Source: Thermococcus sp. 21S9
Lineage (GTDB): Archaea; Methanobacteriota_B; Thermococci; Thermococcales; Thermococcaceae
DNA length: 64,000 nucleotides
Direction: 5' to 3'
Assembly: GCF_012027635.1 (NCBI RefSeq)
Contig: NZ_SNUS01000001.1
Span: 186,001 to 250,000 of the forward strand
Both the position numbers and the translations under genes were made by a program. Of the stretch, positions 25,801 to 34,520 are shown piece after piece. The notes beneath the pieces are model-generated. The model made no database searches, was not told the origin of the DNA, and saw nothing but the letters and a program-made list of their open reading frames with translations. Within the stretch, counting starts at the first letter, position 1, and each line of letters opens with the position of its first letter.

Positions 25801-26157
25801 ATGCTCAACCTCAAGCCACCGAGGCTCGCCACGTACCTGCTCACGATAAACGGAATACTCCTCCTCGGCTACGCCTACTACTGGAGCTCCGTCATCTACC
25901 TGTTCTTCGGCCTGCTCAACCTCATCCTGGCCTACGGCGTCGGGCGGGAGAACAGGAGAGCGATAAAGGTCGCGCTGGTCTACATAGCGATAGAGTTCTT
26001 CTTCGCGTTACTCTACCTAATCTCGGGGAACATCTACTCCGCCATCGATGCAGGCATAAGCTTCTTCATAATGCACGACCTTTTGAGCTACATCGAGCTC
26101 GTCTACAAGGAGGAAAAAGAGGCCGAGGAAAGAGAAGAGAGGCCAGAAGGCGATTAA
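25801..26157 (+). CDS. Small membrane protein, hypothetical
   Basis: 118 residues, four hydrophobic segments and a highly charged C-terminal tail (EEKEAEEREERPEGD). GGCTTTAAAGGCC at 25770-25782 is TATA-like, about 25 bp before the ATG, so the mRNA is likely leaderless. The stop overlaps the convergent acyl-CoA synthetase gene by 4 bases. No family recognised. Confidence 0.65.
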   Translation: MLNLKPPRLATYLLTINGILLLGYAYYWSSVIYLFFGLLNLILAYGVGRENRRAIKVALVYIAIEFFFALLYLISGNIYSAIDAGISFFIMHDLLSYIELVYKEEKEAEEREERPEGD

Positions 26158-26915
26158 GCGCACCTCTCCTTGTACTCCGAGCTTATCTCGGGTTTCTTCT
26201 CCTTAGGTTCCTTGAGGATAATCCTCGCGTCGACTATGACCGCGCCCTTGCCCTTCTCGTAGACGAAGACGGGGTTGAGGTCCATTTCCTTGATGTAGTC
26301 CCTGAGCTCATCAACCAGCTGGCTGACCTTGAGGAGCAGGTCAACGATGGCGTCTATATCAGCTGGCTCCTCTCCACGCGCTCCTGCCAAAATCGGGTAG
26401 CTCTTGATTTCCCTAATCATCTTTCTCGCGTCGCGCTCAGTAATCGGGATAATGCGGAAGGTCACGTCCTTGAGGACCTCGACGAAGATTCCGCCGAGAC
26501 CGAACATTATCGCGTGGCCGAACTGCGGGTCCTCGGTGACGCCTATGATTATCTCCCTGCCGGGCCTGAGCATTGGGGCGACGAGGACGCCGAGGATTTC
26601 TGCATCTGGGCGGTATTTCTTCGCGTTCTCGTGTATCTCCTCCCACTTCTGCTTGAGCTCCTCGGGGCTCTTTATGTTCAGCATGACGACCTTCGCGTCG
26701 CTCTTGTGGAGTATCTGGGGCGACATCAACTTCAGGGCAACGGGGTAGCCTATCTCCTCCGCGTACTTGAGAGCCTCATCGAGGGTCTTGGCGAGCTTCT
26801 CGTTCGGAACGGGGAGGCCGTAAGCCTTTAAAACCTGCTTGGCCTCGTACTCAACCATGGCCGTCCTGCCCTGGGACAGGACGGACTCAATAACTTTGAG
26901 GGCTTCCTCCTTCAT
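26154..26915 (-). CDS. ADP-forming acyl/acetyl-CoA synthetase, beta subunit
   Basis: 253 residues with the ATP-grasp fold of the beta subunit. The start EYEAKQVLKAYGLPVP, the phosphohistidine-accepting ILHKSD and MFGLGGIFVEVLKD are diagnostic. With the alpha subunit encoded just upstream it turns acyl-CoA, ADP and phosphate into acid, CoA and ATP, the energy-yielding end of sugar and peptide fermentation in Thermococcales. Several isoenzymes exist per genome, and which acyl group this pair prefers is not visible. Confidence 0.88.
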   Translation of the reverse strand: MKEEALKVIESVLSQGRTAMVEYEAKQVLKAYGLPVPNEKLAKTLDEALKYAEEIGYPVALKLMSPQILHKSDAKVVMLNIKSPEELKQKWEEIHENAKKYRPDAEILGVLVAPMLRPGREIIIGVTEDPQFGHAIMFGLGGIFVEVLKDVTFRIIPITERDARKMIREIKSYPILAGARGEEPADIDAIVDLLLKVSQLVDELRDYIKEMDLNPVFVYEKGKGAVIVDARIILKEPKEKKPEISSEYKERCA

Positions 26916-26934
26916 GCTACCACCACCGTAAGCG

Positions 26935-28356
26935 TTACTCCTTCACCTTCTCCCGGTACTGGGCGTACCTAACGAGGCCCGCTAAGGCGCGCACACCTCT
27001 CTCGGGAGTCGGGTAAACGGGAACGCCCTTCTCCTCCAGCATTCTCGCGTAGCGGTCGGTCTTCTTACCGCCCATAGCTACTGCCACAATCGGCTTGTCG
27101 CTCTTCTTCTGGTAGTCCGCTATGATGTCGATGACCTTCTCCTCCTCGAGGAGCGGAACCTGGAAGAGCACTATGACGAGTATCGCGTCAACGTTCGGGT
27201 CCTTGGTAAAGGCTTCGAGGGCAAGCCTGTAGCGCTCCGCGTCGGTGTCTCCAACGACATCAGTGGGATTGCCAACGACCGCGTGCGGTGGGAACTTCTC
27301 CTTGAGGAACTTGACGGTTTCCTCGCTCAGCTCGGCCATCTTGAGGCCGAACTTCGCCACCGCGTCGCTGGCCATGACTCCGGCCCCACCGCCGTCGGTG
27401 ATGATGCCTATCCTGTCGCCCTTCGGGAGCTTGTGAACGAGCTGGGCGAAGGCCTTGGCCAGGTCAAACATGTGCTCGAAGTCCTCGGCCCTTATTATGC
27501 CGGTCTGCTTGAAGACGGCGTCGTAAATCGTGTCAGCTCCAGCCAGAGAACCGGTGTGGCTCGATGCCGCTTTGGCTCCGTATTCGGTTCTTCCGCTCTT
27601 GAGGGCAATGACGGGCTTGACCTTTGTAATGCGCTTGGCGCTCTCCATGAACTTCCTTCCGTCCTTGACGCCCTCGATGTAGAAGGTGACGACGTTTATC
27701 TCGTCATCGTGGATGAAGTAGTCCATCAAATCGGCGTCGTCGACGTCGAGCTTGTTTCCGTAGCTGACCATCTTGCCGATTCCTATGCCCGCTCCTGCCG
27801 CCCAGTCGAGCATAGCTGCCGCGAAGGCACCGCTCTGGCTGACGAACGCTATCGGCCCGCTCTCGGGCCTGTCCATCTTGCTCTCGGGCAGGAAGACGGT
27901 GTCAACGCCGGTGTCTGGAACGTAGACGCCGACACAGTTCGGGCCGATGACGCGTATGCCGTTGGCCTTGGCTATCTCGTAGATTTCCCTTTCGAGCTTC
28001 TTTCCTTCCTCGCCGAGCTCTCCAAAACCGCCGGTAATGATGATGACTGCCTTTATGCCCTTCTCCGCTATGTCCCTCATCGTGGCCGGGACGTAGGGGG
28101 CTGGAATCGATATGACGGCCAAATCAGTGTCATCGGGAAGCTCCTTGACAGTGTGGTAAACCTTGTATCCGTCAATCTCATCGAGCTTGGGGTTCACGGG
28201 GTAGATGTTACCCTTGAAAATGCCCCTCTCCTTGTTCATCTTGAAGTTCTCGAAGATGACGTTACCAACCTTTCCCTTCTTGTTGGTTGCACCGATGATA
28301 GCGACCGCCTTCGGGTCGAAGAAGGGTTTAAGTTCCTCCACTATCTTCTCAGCCAT
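26935..28356 (-). CDS. ADP-forming acyl/acetyl-CoA synthetase, alpha subunit
   Basis: 473 residues from ATG 28356 (MAEKIVEELKPFFDPKAVAIIGA); the longer frame would extend through the promoter. CoA-binding Rossmann domain first, then succinyl-CoA synthetase-like ligase domains with GPNCVG, SQSGAFAAAMLDWA and the catalytic histidine block SSHTGSLAG. The beta gene begins 19 bases after its stop, giving an alpha-beta operon. A TATA-like CTTTTATAC lies near 28405 on the minus strand. Confidence 0.9.
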   Translation of the reverse strand: MAEKIVEELKPFFDPKAVAIIGATNKKGKVGNVIFENFKMNKERGIFKGNIYPVNPKLDEIDGYKVYHTVKELPDDTDLAVISIPAPYVPATMRDIAEKGIKAVIIITGGFGELGEEGKKLEREIYEIAKANGIRVIGPNCVGVYVPDTGVDTVFLPESKMDRPESGPIAFVSQSGAFAAAMLDWAAGAGIGIGKMVSYGNKLDVDDADLMDYFIHDDEINVVTFYIEGVKDGRKFMESAKRITKVKPVIALKSGRTEYGAKAASSHTGSLAGADTIYDAVFKQTGIIRAEDFEHMFDLAKAFAQLVHKLPKGDRIGIITDGGGAGVMASDAVAKFGLKMAELSEETVKFLKEKFPPHAVVGNPTDVVGDTDAERYRLALEAFTKDPNVDAILVIVLFQVPLLEEEKVIDIIADYQKKSDKPIVAVAMGGKKTDRYARMLEEKGVPVYPTPERGVRALAGLVRYAQYREKVKE

Positions 28357-28443
28357 GCTCGTCCCTCCAGAAGTTATCCGAGAGTTCTTTAGGTGGGGAT
28401 GTATAAAAGGGTTGCGTTTTGTAAAAGTGGGCCTCAATGAACT

Positions 28444-29217
28444 TCAAAGCTCACCAATGTCTCTGAGAAAGGCCAGACTAACCCGGGCGTCGTCGAGGCT
28501 CGAGACCTCAAGGGCACAGCTGAACTTCATAATCCGGGGCAGAACCTTCCGCCAGGGAACGGTTCCCTTTCCGAGGGGCAGGTGCTCGTCGCTCTTCCCG
28601 GAGTTGTCGTGGAGGTGGACGTGAACGATTCGGTCTCCGAGGAGCTCCGTAAAGCGCTCGAAGGGGAAGCCGACGGTGTTGAGGTGACCGACGTCGAGGG
28701 TAACACCCAGTTCCGTCCCCTCTAAAAGCTCGGCCAGCCTCTCAGGCGTTTGGGCGTCGAGTATTGGAAAGCTCGGCATGTTCTCAACGCCAACCTTAAC
28801 GCCGAACTCCCAGGAGAGTTTTTCAAGCTCGCGAAGGGAACCGCGGTGAACTCTGTTGTAGTCCTCCCTGAACTTCCTGCTCGCCGGCGAGCAGTGGCCG
28901 GGGTGAACCGTAACCACGAGCGCGTTCAGACGGGAGGCAACGTCAAGCGTCTCCCGCAGGACTTCGATGGAAGCCATCCTGAGCCTCTCGTTGAGCGAGC
29001 CGATGTTGACGTCGCTGAACGGGGCGTGGACGGTGACCCCAAGCCCGAAGCTCCCGAGAACGTTGGCGTAGGTCTTCCACGTCTCCCTCGTTAGGAAGTT
29101 GGGCCACTCGCTTACCAGCTCGACGAAGTCGAAGCCGAGCCCTTCCGCTTCCTCAAGCCAGCGTTCGAACTCCCCAGGAGTCCTGCCCGTGTAAGACGTC
29201 ATCGAGAGCCCTATCAT
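28444..29217 (-). CDS. Sugar phosphate isomerase/epimerase-like TIM barrel protein
   Basis: 257 residues of the xylose isomerase-like / AP endonuclease 2 superfamily. Metal-ligand candidates are E and H residues in VHAPFSD, TVHPGH, GVENMP, LDVGHLN and VHLHDN. Such proteins either isomerise sugars or act on abasic DNA; the short loops favour a sugar-type role. Its ATG overlaps the stop of the MgtE-type transporter gene (ATGA), so the two are translationally coupled. Confidence 0.78.
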   Translation of the reverse strand: MIGLSMTSYTGRTPGEFERWLEEAEGLGFDFVELVSEWPNFLTRETWKTYANVLGSFGLGVTVHAPFSDVNIGSLNERLRMASIEVLRETLDVASRLNALVVTVHPGHCSPASRKFREDYNRVHRGSLRELEKLSWEFGVKVGVENMPSFPILDAQTPERLAELLEGTELGVTLDVGHLNTVGFPFERFTELLGDRIVHVHLHDNSGKSDEHLPLGKGTVPWRKVLPRIMKFSCALEVSSLDDARVSLAFLRDIGEL

Positions 29218-30377
29218 GCTCCCACCATCAGCTTGGCTATCGCGACGACGTAAAGGGTTCCAAATATGTCGCTGTTGTTCGCTATCAGCGGAATGGCAAC
29301 GCTGTCCGGGTCTATGTTATGCTTGAAGAGGATGTAGGAGAGCGAGTAGGCGTAGAGCATTATGAAGAGGGCCATCAGGGGGTACGTGACCGCGAGCTCG
29401 AAGACGAGCCTTGGCTCCGCCCGAAGGAGGAGGTAGGCTATCCCGGCGCTCAGCAGGTTTATGAGGACCCCTATTATCGGGGCCGTCAGGAGGAGCGCGA
29501 GGATTTCCTCGAAGGGCTCCCGCGAGAAGTAGCTCTCAATTTCACCGAGGTTGAGTTTGGTCGACGTTTTCGCGGCGATTATGGAGCCGTAGTTGCCGAA
29601 GGAGCTGAGGATTGAGGGATAAGCGAAGCCGAGGATTATCGTCGAGGCTATAAGCCCGCTGAAGCGCTCGAGGGTGAAGCCCGAGATTAGGCTGAGCATC
29701 GCGAGGGCTGTTACGGTGGTGAAGAGTTGCTTGTACTTCAGGAACTCGGCAAGCCTGACGCGGGAGAGGAACCAGAGGACGAGCAGGAGGAGGATTGATG
29801 CCCCGTTGAGGGTCCAGAAGGCTTTACCGCTCGCCTCAAGGAGGAGAATGAACCCGATGAGGGTTGGAATCGTCAGCAAATCACCCATTGAGGCAACCAG
29901 CGGTGCCGCGAGGCTGTCGGGGTCAACGTCCCGCTTGAAGGCCAGAATTGTGATTCCAGCCGTGAAGTAGCCGAGGATTAGTGAGACGAGTATCGTCGAA
30001 CCGATGACTATGAAGAGAATCTCGAACGCGTGATATCGGATTCCCCTTATGACGCCTATCGCCCAGAGGAGCGTTACGGGAATCAGCGAGAGGAGCATGG
30101 CGATGACGACGTTCTCGAGGACCTTTCTGTCCTTCATCGAGGGCTCGAGCTCACCGAGGTAGAGCATCGTGGAAAATCTTGACGCCATCGAGCTGAAGAC
30201 GTTTCCGCGGAGGCCCATCATTCCGGGGAGAATTACGAGCAGGCCCGGATAGCTCTTCCGAATCCTATCGAGGTACTTGCCGAGGAACGTTCCACCGAAG
30301 AAACCTATGACTAACGAGACGATGAGAGATGGAAGCGATACCCTGAAGGCGTTTCGAACCTTGTTACCAAACGACAT
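29214..30377 (-). CDS. MgtE/SLC41-type divalent cation transporter (two membrane repeats, no CBS domain)
   Basis: 387 residues from ATG 30377. Two homologous MgtE membrane repeats are visible, each with a DPDS motif (VDPDSLAAPLVASMGD and IDPDSVAIPLIANNSD) in its second half. The cytosolic N and CBS domains that gate bacterial MgtE are absent. CGTTTAAAT overlaps an upstream in-frame ATG (30401) and sits 25 bp before 30377, so the downstream ATG is preferred and leaderless. Two PhoU/TrkA-C genes lie divergently next door. Confidence 0.8.
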   Translation of the reverse strand: MSFGNKVRNAFRVSLPSLIVSLVIGFFGGTFLGKYLDRIRKSYPGLLVILPGMMGLRGNVFSSMASRFSTMLYLGELEPSMKDRKVLENVVIAMLLSLIPVTLLWAIGVIRGIRYHAFEILFIVIGSTILVSLILGYFTAGITILAFKRDVDPDSLAAPLVASMGDLLTIPTLIGFILLLEASGKAFWTLNGASILLLLVLWFLSRVRLAEFLKYKQLFTTVTALAMLSLISGFTLERFSGLIASTIILGFAYPSILSSFGNYGSIIAAKTSTKLNLGEIESYFSREPFEEILALLLTAPIIGVLINLLSAGIAYLLLRAEPRLVFELAVTYPLMALFIMLYAYSLSYILFKHNIDPDSVAIPLIANNSDIFGTLYVVAIAKLMVGA

Positions 30378-30463
30378 CGAGGGAAACTCGCGGGGTGGCA
30401 TTTAAACGTTTGTGCCGAAAAGTTAAATAGTCGCCCGGCCCAACTTAGACCGGTGAATCGGGA

Positions 30464-31069
30464 GTGGAGGAATGGGACGAGGTTGAGGTTCCCAAGAACG
30501 TTAAGGACATCTTCATCGAAATGAAGAACACGGCCGAGCTCATGGTTGATTTGGCCTATTCGGCGGTTCTCTTCAAGGAGAAGGAGATGGCGGAGGAAGT
30601 TCTTGAACTCGAGGAATACCTCGACATACTCAACTACAACCTCACCGTCAGGGCGGTTCTGGCGGCGAGGAACATGAAGGAGGCCGAGCAGATAACGTCA
30701 ATCCTCCAGATGGCCAGGTCGATAGACGACATCTCCAACGCGGCGGGAGATTTGGCAAAGATGGTCCTCGAGGAGAAGCTCCACCCGCTGATTACCGAGG
30801 TAATCCTCGAGAGCGAGGAAACCATCGGCAAGATAGTCGTCTCTCCGGAGTCAATCCTTGTCGGAAAAACGCTCGAAGAGCTCGACCTCGCGACGAACAC
30901 AGGGGTGAGGATAATCGCGATAAGGCGCGGTAAAAGGTGGATTTTCGACCCCGACGAGGACACCAAGATATTCCCCAACGATATACTCATCGGCAGGGGA
31001 ACGAGGACTGCCCTGGACTACCTGAAGGAGATAGCGAGGGGCAACATCAAGGTGATGCCCAATGAGTGA
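30464..31069 (+). CDS. PhoU-like plus TrkA-C (RCK_C) domain protein
   Basis: 201 residues. An N-terminal helical PhoU-like half (about 1-110) is followed by a TrkA-C domain (about 118-195; ILVGKTLEELDL, IIAIRRG, NDILIGRG). RCK_C domains bind nucleotides or ions and control K+ or Mg2+ transport. The start codon is GTG 30464, 7 bases after CGGTGA. It overlaps its paralogue by 8 bases and sits divergent to the MgtE-type transporter, for which it may be the soluble gate. Confidence 0.8.
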   Translation: MEEWDEVEVPKNVKDIFIEMKNTAELMVDLAYSAVLFKEKEMAEEVLELEEYLDILNYNLTVRAVLAARNMKEAEQITSILQMARSIDDISNAAGDLAKMVLEEKLHPLITEVILESEETIGKIVVSPESILVGKTLEELDLATNTGVRIIAIRRGKRWIFDPDEDTKIFPNDILIGRGTRTALDYLKEIARGNIKVMPNE

Positions 31070-31640
31070 GTTCGATGAGATTAGGAACTGCCTCGTCGAG
31101 ATGAAGGATTTATCGGCCCTCATGATTGACCTGGCCTTTTCATCGGTCATGTACAACAGCGAGGACATAGCGGAGGAGGTCTACCTCCTAGAGGAGAAGA
31201 TGGACGACCTGACACTGAAGGTCAAAAAGCTCGCCCTCCGCGCGGCGAAGAAGGAGGAAGACCCCGAAAGCCTACTGAGCGTCATAGATTTGGCCGATAT
31301 CAACGAGCGCATAAGCGATGCCGCCTACGGGATAGCGGACATAATCCTCCGCGACATCGAGCCACACCCGATTATTCAGAAAATAATGGAGGATACCGAG
31401 GAGGAGCTCGGTCGCGTCACTGTAAGGGCCGGCTCGGTTCTCATCGGCAAGACCCTCGAACAGCTCAAGCTACCGAGCAAGATAGGCACGAGGATTCTGG
31501 CAATAAAGCGCGGTGAGCGCTACATCTACAACCCCGGAAGGAAGGACACGATTGAAGAAGGTGACGTCCTCATAGCGGTCAGCTCGGACATGGACAAGCT
31601 GAGGAAGCTCGCAGGGGAGGAAGTGGAAGAGGAGGAGTGA
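31062..31640 (+). CDS. PhoU-like plus TrkA-C (RCK_C) domain protein, second copy
   Basis: 192 residues with the same two-domain layout as the gene it overlaps: helical PhoU-like half (1-105), then TrkA-C (LIGKTLEQLKL, ILAIKRGERYIYNP, GDVLIAV). The pair probably forms heteromers. The C-terminus is acidic. It is separated from the convergent nth gene by 10 bases. Confidence 0.8.
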   Translation: MSEFDEIRNCLVEMKDLSALMIDLAFSSVMYNSEDIAEEVYLLEEKMDDLTLKVKKLALRAAKKEEDPESLLSVIDLADINERISDAAYGIADIILRDIEPHPIIQKIMEDTEEELGRVTVRAGSVLIGKTLEQLKLPSKIGTRILAIKRGERYIYNPGRKDTIEEGDVLIAVSSDMDKLRKLAGEEVEEEE

Positions 31641-31650
31641 CTCCAGTTTC

Positions 31651-32364
31651 TCATTTTATATCCTCGTCCCTGACGAGCCCCTTCGCGTAGGGGCACAGCT
31701 CCTTCAGCGGACAGCTTTCGCACTTCGGCCTTATCGGCTTGCATATGCTCCTCCCGTGGTCGACCATCGCGTGGTTCACGTAAATCCACTTCTCTTTCGG
31801 AATCAGCTCCATCAGGTACTCCTCGACCTTCTCCGGAGGAACCCTCGGCGGAGCGAGGCCAAGGCGCTTGCTTATCCTGTTCACGTGCGTATCCACAGGA
31901 ATGGCCTGCCTCCCGAAGCCATAAGCTAAGACGATGTTGGCGCACTTCCTCCCGATTCCGGGAAGTTTCATCAGCTCGTTGATGTCGTCCGGAACCTTCC
32001 CGCCGTACTTCTCAAGGATTATCCGCGAGGCCTTGACAATCCATTCGCCCTTCGTCTTCCAGAGGCCGACGCCCCTCTTCCTGAGAAACTCGCGCATCTC
32101 ATCAACCGACGTGTTGGCTATCGTCTCGATGTCCCTGTATTTCTCAAAAAGCTCCTCCCAGACGCGGTAGGTAACTTCGTCGCGCATTCTCTGCGAGATT
32201 ATGCAGTGAACCAGCGTCCTGTAGGGGTCGCCGATTAGGAGCTTCTCCCTCGGGTGAGTTTTCATGAGGATTCCAACGATTTTTTCGGCCCTTTTCCTCT
32301 TCTCATCCCAGCTCTCCTCGAAGGTAAAGCCCTCAAGGCTCAACGACCGTGACTTCCCTGCCAT
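31651..32364 (-). CDS. nth: Endonuclease III (HhH-GPD DNA glycosylase with Fe-S cluster)
   Basis: 237 residues. Helix-hairpin-helix LPGIGRK ends in the catalytic lysine K140; the catalytic aspartate is D158 in VDTHV. The [4Fe-4S] loop is C208-X6-C215-X2-C218-X5-C224. It removes oxidised pyrimidines and nicks the abasic site. The start overlaps the end of the upstream gene by 32 bases on the same strand, so translation is coupled. Confidence 0.92.
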   Translation of the reverse strand: MAGKSRSLSLEGFTFEESWDEKRKRAEKIVGILMKTHPREKLLIGDPYRTLVHCIISQRMRDEVTYRVWEELFEKYRDIETIANTSVDEMREFLRKRGVGLWKTKGEWIVKASRIILEKYGGKVPDDINELMKLPGIGRKCANIVLAYGFGRQAIPVDTHVNRISKRLGLAPPRVPPEKVEEYLMELIPKEKWIYVNHAMVDHGRSICKPIRPKCESCPLKELCPYAKGLVRDEDIK

Positions 32365-32761
32365 GCACTACCACCACCTTTCCCTCGGCCACTCTAACTC
32401 TTTTCAGGTTCTCGAACTCTCTGCTATAAATCTTTTGCCCGCTCCAGTTGTAGATTCGAACCTCGCTCCCGAGAACGACGACAAACCCCTTCTCGAATGG
32501 AATTGCATCATCTACTTCCCCTTCGAACTCAAGCGTGAACTCCTCAACTTCTCCAGCGGAGAACTCGATTTTTGTGCTCTTGTCCACCTTCAGGGGGCTC
32601 GGTTCGGCCAGGAGAACCTTGAAGGGCAAAGGTTTTCCGAGGAGCTCCACCTCGACGGTCTCTCCAGTCTTCAGCTCCCTGCCCCGGAGCTTCTCCCTCA
32701 CTATCTCCTCGAATCCAGCGGGAAGCTCAGCCTCGAATAGCGGTTTCAAAACGACCTTCAT
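32333..32761 (-). CDS. Small protein resembling an isolated Cdc48 N-terminal subdomain
   Basis: 142 residues from ATG 32761; the longer frame adds a serine-rich leader with no support. The first 80 residues (ETVEVELLGKPLPFKVL, then a P-rich strand pattern) resemble the second N-terminal subdomain of Cdc48/VAT, without any AAA domain. The rest is beta-rich with repeated VVV/KVVVVHGREV strands. It could be an adaptor or a beta-barrel of other descent. It lies 44 bases after the GH18 gene and overlaps nth. Confidence 0.55.
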   Translation of the reverse strand: MKVVLKPLFEAELPAGFEEIVREKLRGRELKTGETVEVELLGKPLPFKVLLAEPSPLKVDKSTKIEFSAGEVEEFTLEFEGEVDDAIPFEKGFVVVLGSEVRIYNWSGQKIYSREFENLKRVRVAEGKVVVVHGREVTVVEP

Positions 32762-32805
32762 GGAACCACCGAAGGAAGTTGGAGCGGGAGAAGAAAAGGT
32801 TAACG

Positions 32806-33975
32806 TTAGAGAACCTCCCTCCGAAAGCGGGCGAGAACCCAGAAAACGACGTGAGGACGGCATTTCTCTTGGTGCTCAGCCCTCATGTTCTGTTCAGTGT
32901 GTGCGCCTATTTCCTTCACTATCGCCCCAAGCAAAACATGCCTACCGTTTACAACGTCCTCGGTTATCTGCCAGACCATAACTCCGCCGAGGCCCTTTGC
33001 GAGGGCGTAGCGGGTCTTCTCCGCGACGCTCTTCGGGTCGTCGTAGGTCAGGAAAGTTCCGTTGGGGCAGTACGCCCAGGGAACCTCTGCCCTTTCGCTC
33101 CAGAGGACGGAGCAGTTTTCAACGAGCTTCACAACTGAAGAGTAAGGAACCTCGTCGGTTGCGTTTTCAAAGCTCTGGTAGAGGCCGAAGTTCCTCGCGG
33201 GAACGCCGGTGAAGGCCCTCCCGTAGAAGGGAATCCCGAGGAGGAGCTTCTTCGCGGGAACAATCTTGAGGTACCAGCTAACCGTCTCGTTCACGCTTCC
33301 CGGCCCGACGCCGGGATAGTAGAGCGGGGCGTTGAAGTATGTGAAGTTCAGCCAGGGGCCGGCGTAATCGTAGGTCATCAAGCCGATGTAGTCCACGAAA
33401 CGGCTCACGTTGCTCCAGTCAACGCACGATGCTGTATCCGCGTCGGCCGGCGCGGTTACGGTTATGATGTAGCTATCCCCGAGTGTCTCCCTGAGCGTCT
33501 GGACGAGCGCCAGAAACTCCTCACCGCCGTTTGGAACCCAGCAGGGGAACTCCCAGTCGACGTCAACGCCGTCGAGCTCGTATTCCCTGAGGATTGCAAG
33601 AACGCTCTCCGCGAAGGCCCGCCTTCCTGCTTTTGAGGAGGCGAACTTCGAGAAGTTCTCGCTGAAGGTCCAGCCACCGACGCTCACGAGGAACCTAACG
33701 CTCGGGTGGGTTCTTTTGAGTTCCCTGAGCTTTTCAAGGTTAATCCCGTCCGCGTAGGGGTCGCCATAAACGACCGTTCCGTTCGCGAGGGGCCGGAGGA
33801 AGGCGTAGACGACGATGCTGACGTTATCGAGCGGAATCTCCGAAGGGCTGAAGCCGTCGTAGAGTGCCCAGGAGGGATAGTAAACGCTCACCGTGAACGA
33901 AGCCCCGGCTGGCACCGCCGTCAGCAGGAGCACCGCGAGCACCAGGGTTGAGGAAAGGACCGACCTCGACCGCAC
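32806..33975 (-). CDS. Secreted glycoside hydrolase family 18 (chitinase-like)
   Basis: 389 residues from GTG 33975 behind GGAGTGGTT. A signal peptide (about 1-25, AVPAGA) fits this start; the longer frame does not. The GH18 barrel shows LVSVGGW (97-102) and the catalytic DGVDVDWE (135-142, acid E142), plus MTYDYAGPW and MVWQITED. It probably cleaves beta-1,4-linked N-acetylglucosamine polymers. No chitin-binding domain is present. The last about 30 residues are basic and unlike the rest of the family, so the 3' end may be altered. Confidence 0.85.
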   Translation of the reverse strand: MRSRSVLSSTLVLAVLLLTAVPAGASFTVSVYYPSWALYDGFSPSEIPLDNVSIVVYAFLRPLANGTVVYGDPYADGINLEKLRELKRTHPSVRFLVSVGGWTFSENFSKFASSKAGRRAFAESVLAILREYELDGVDVDWEFPCWVPNGGEEFLALVQTLRETLGDSYIITVTAPADADTASCVDWSNVSRFVDYIGLMTYDYAGPWLNFTYFNAPLYYPGVGPGSVNETVSWYLKIVPAKKLLLGIPFYGRAFTGVPARNFGLYQSFENATDEVPYSSVVKLVENCSVLWSERAEVPWAYCPNGTFLTYDDPKSVAEKTRYALAKGLGGVMVWQITEDVVNGRHVLLGAIVKEIGAHTEQNMRAEHQEKCRPHVVFWVLARFRREVL

Positions 33976-34044
33976 GGGAACCACTCCTGAAGATACGGCA
34001 AGGAGGATAAAACGATGTCGCCCGAACCGCAACGCTTTTAAGAA

Positions 34045-34063
34045 ATATATCATTCGATATGTC
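34045..34063. promoter_or_regulatory. Operator candidate shared with padR (copy 1)
   Basis: ATATATCATTCGATATGTC contains the dyad ATATC-attc-GATAT. It lies just downstream of a CTTTTAAGAA TATA in the gap between the GH18 gene and the ferredoxin gene. Its reverse complement matches the site in front of padR at 34521-34539 in nearly every position. Confidence 0.65.
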
Positions 34064-34101
34064 GAAACAGGACATGTCTGAAAACTTAATAGGTGTTGGA
34101 C

Positions 34102-34506
34102 ATGGGAGCGGAGGAAGTGCCGGACTGGAAGGAGTACTACGAGAGAATGAAAGAAACCGCCCCGCTCGTGATACACTACCCCATCTGCGGTGGAGGGGAG
34201 GAATGCATCTTCGTGTGCCCGTTCAGCGATAAAATCTGGGAAGTCATCCCGATGAAGGTGAGCCTCTTCGGCTTCAAGTACAAGGTCAGGCTAAGGCCCT
34301 TCATGAGCCACCCCGAGAACTGCAGGAAGTGCTACATCTGCGTCCAGGCATGCCCGACCGGCGCTCTGAGGCCCGTTGAAAAACCTGTCAAGCATCCAAC
34401 CCTCGTCCTGCTGTACAACACCCTAAAACTGCCCTTCAAGAAGAAGTACGGAATTAAGTTCGTGTTCCGGAAGGAACATGCTGAGAAGTTCAGGAAGAAC
34501 AACTGA
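34102..34506 (+). CDS. 4Fe-4S ferredoxin-type protein
   Basis: 134 residues from ATG 34102 (GGTG 6 bases upstream). Two cysteine groups are seen: C29-x5-C35-x3-C39P and the canonical C74-xx-C77-xx-C80-xxx-C84P, implying one full [4Fe-4S] centre and a partial or atypical second one. The C-terminus is basic. It probably passes electrons to an oxidoreductase that is not encoded nearby. It sits under the same operator as padR, so it is a likely PadR target. Confidence 0.8.
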   Translation: MGAEEVPDWKEYYERMKETAPLVIHYPICGGGEECIFVCPFSDKIWEVIPMKVSLFGFKYKVRLRPFMSHPENCRKCYICVQACPTGALRPVEKPVKHPTLVLLYNTLKLPFKKKYGIKFVFRKEHAEKFRKNN

Positions 34507-34520
34507 AAGCTTTTAAACCA

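Noticed and set aside
25746-26831. 361-codon plus frame across the small membrane protein and the beta subunit
   Set aside because: Spans two convincing genes in other frames and has histidine- and arginine-rich shadow composition.
27283-28392. 369-codon plus frame opposite the acyl-CoA synthetase alpha gene
   Set aside because: Shadow of a conserved gene; no start signals.
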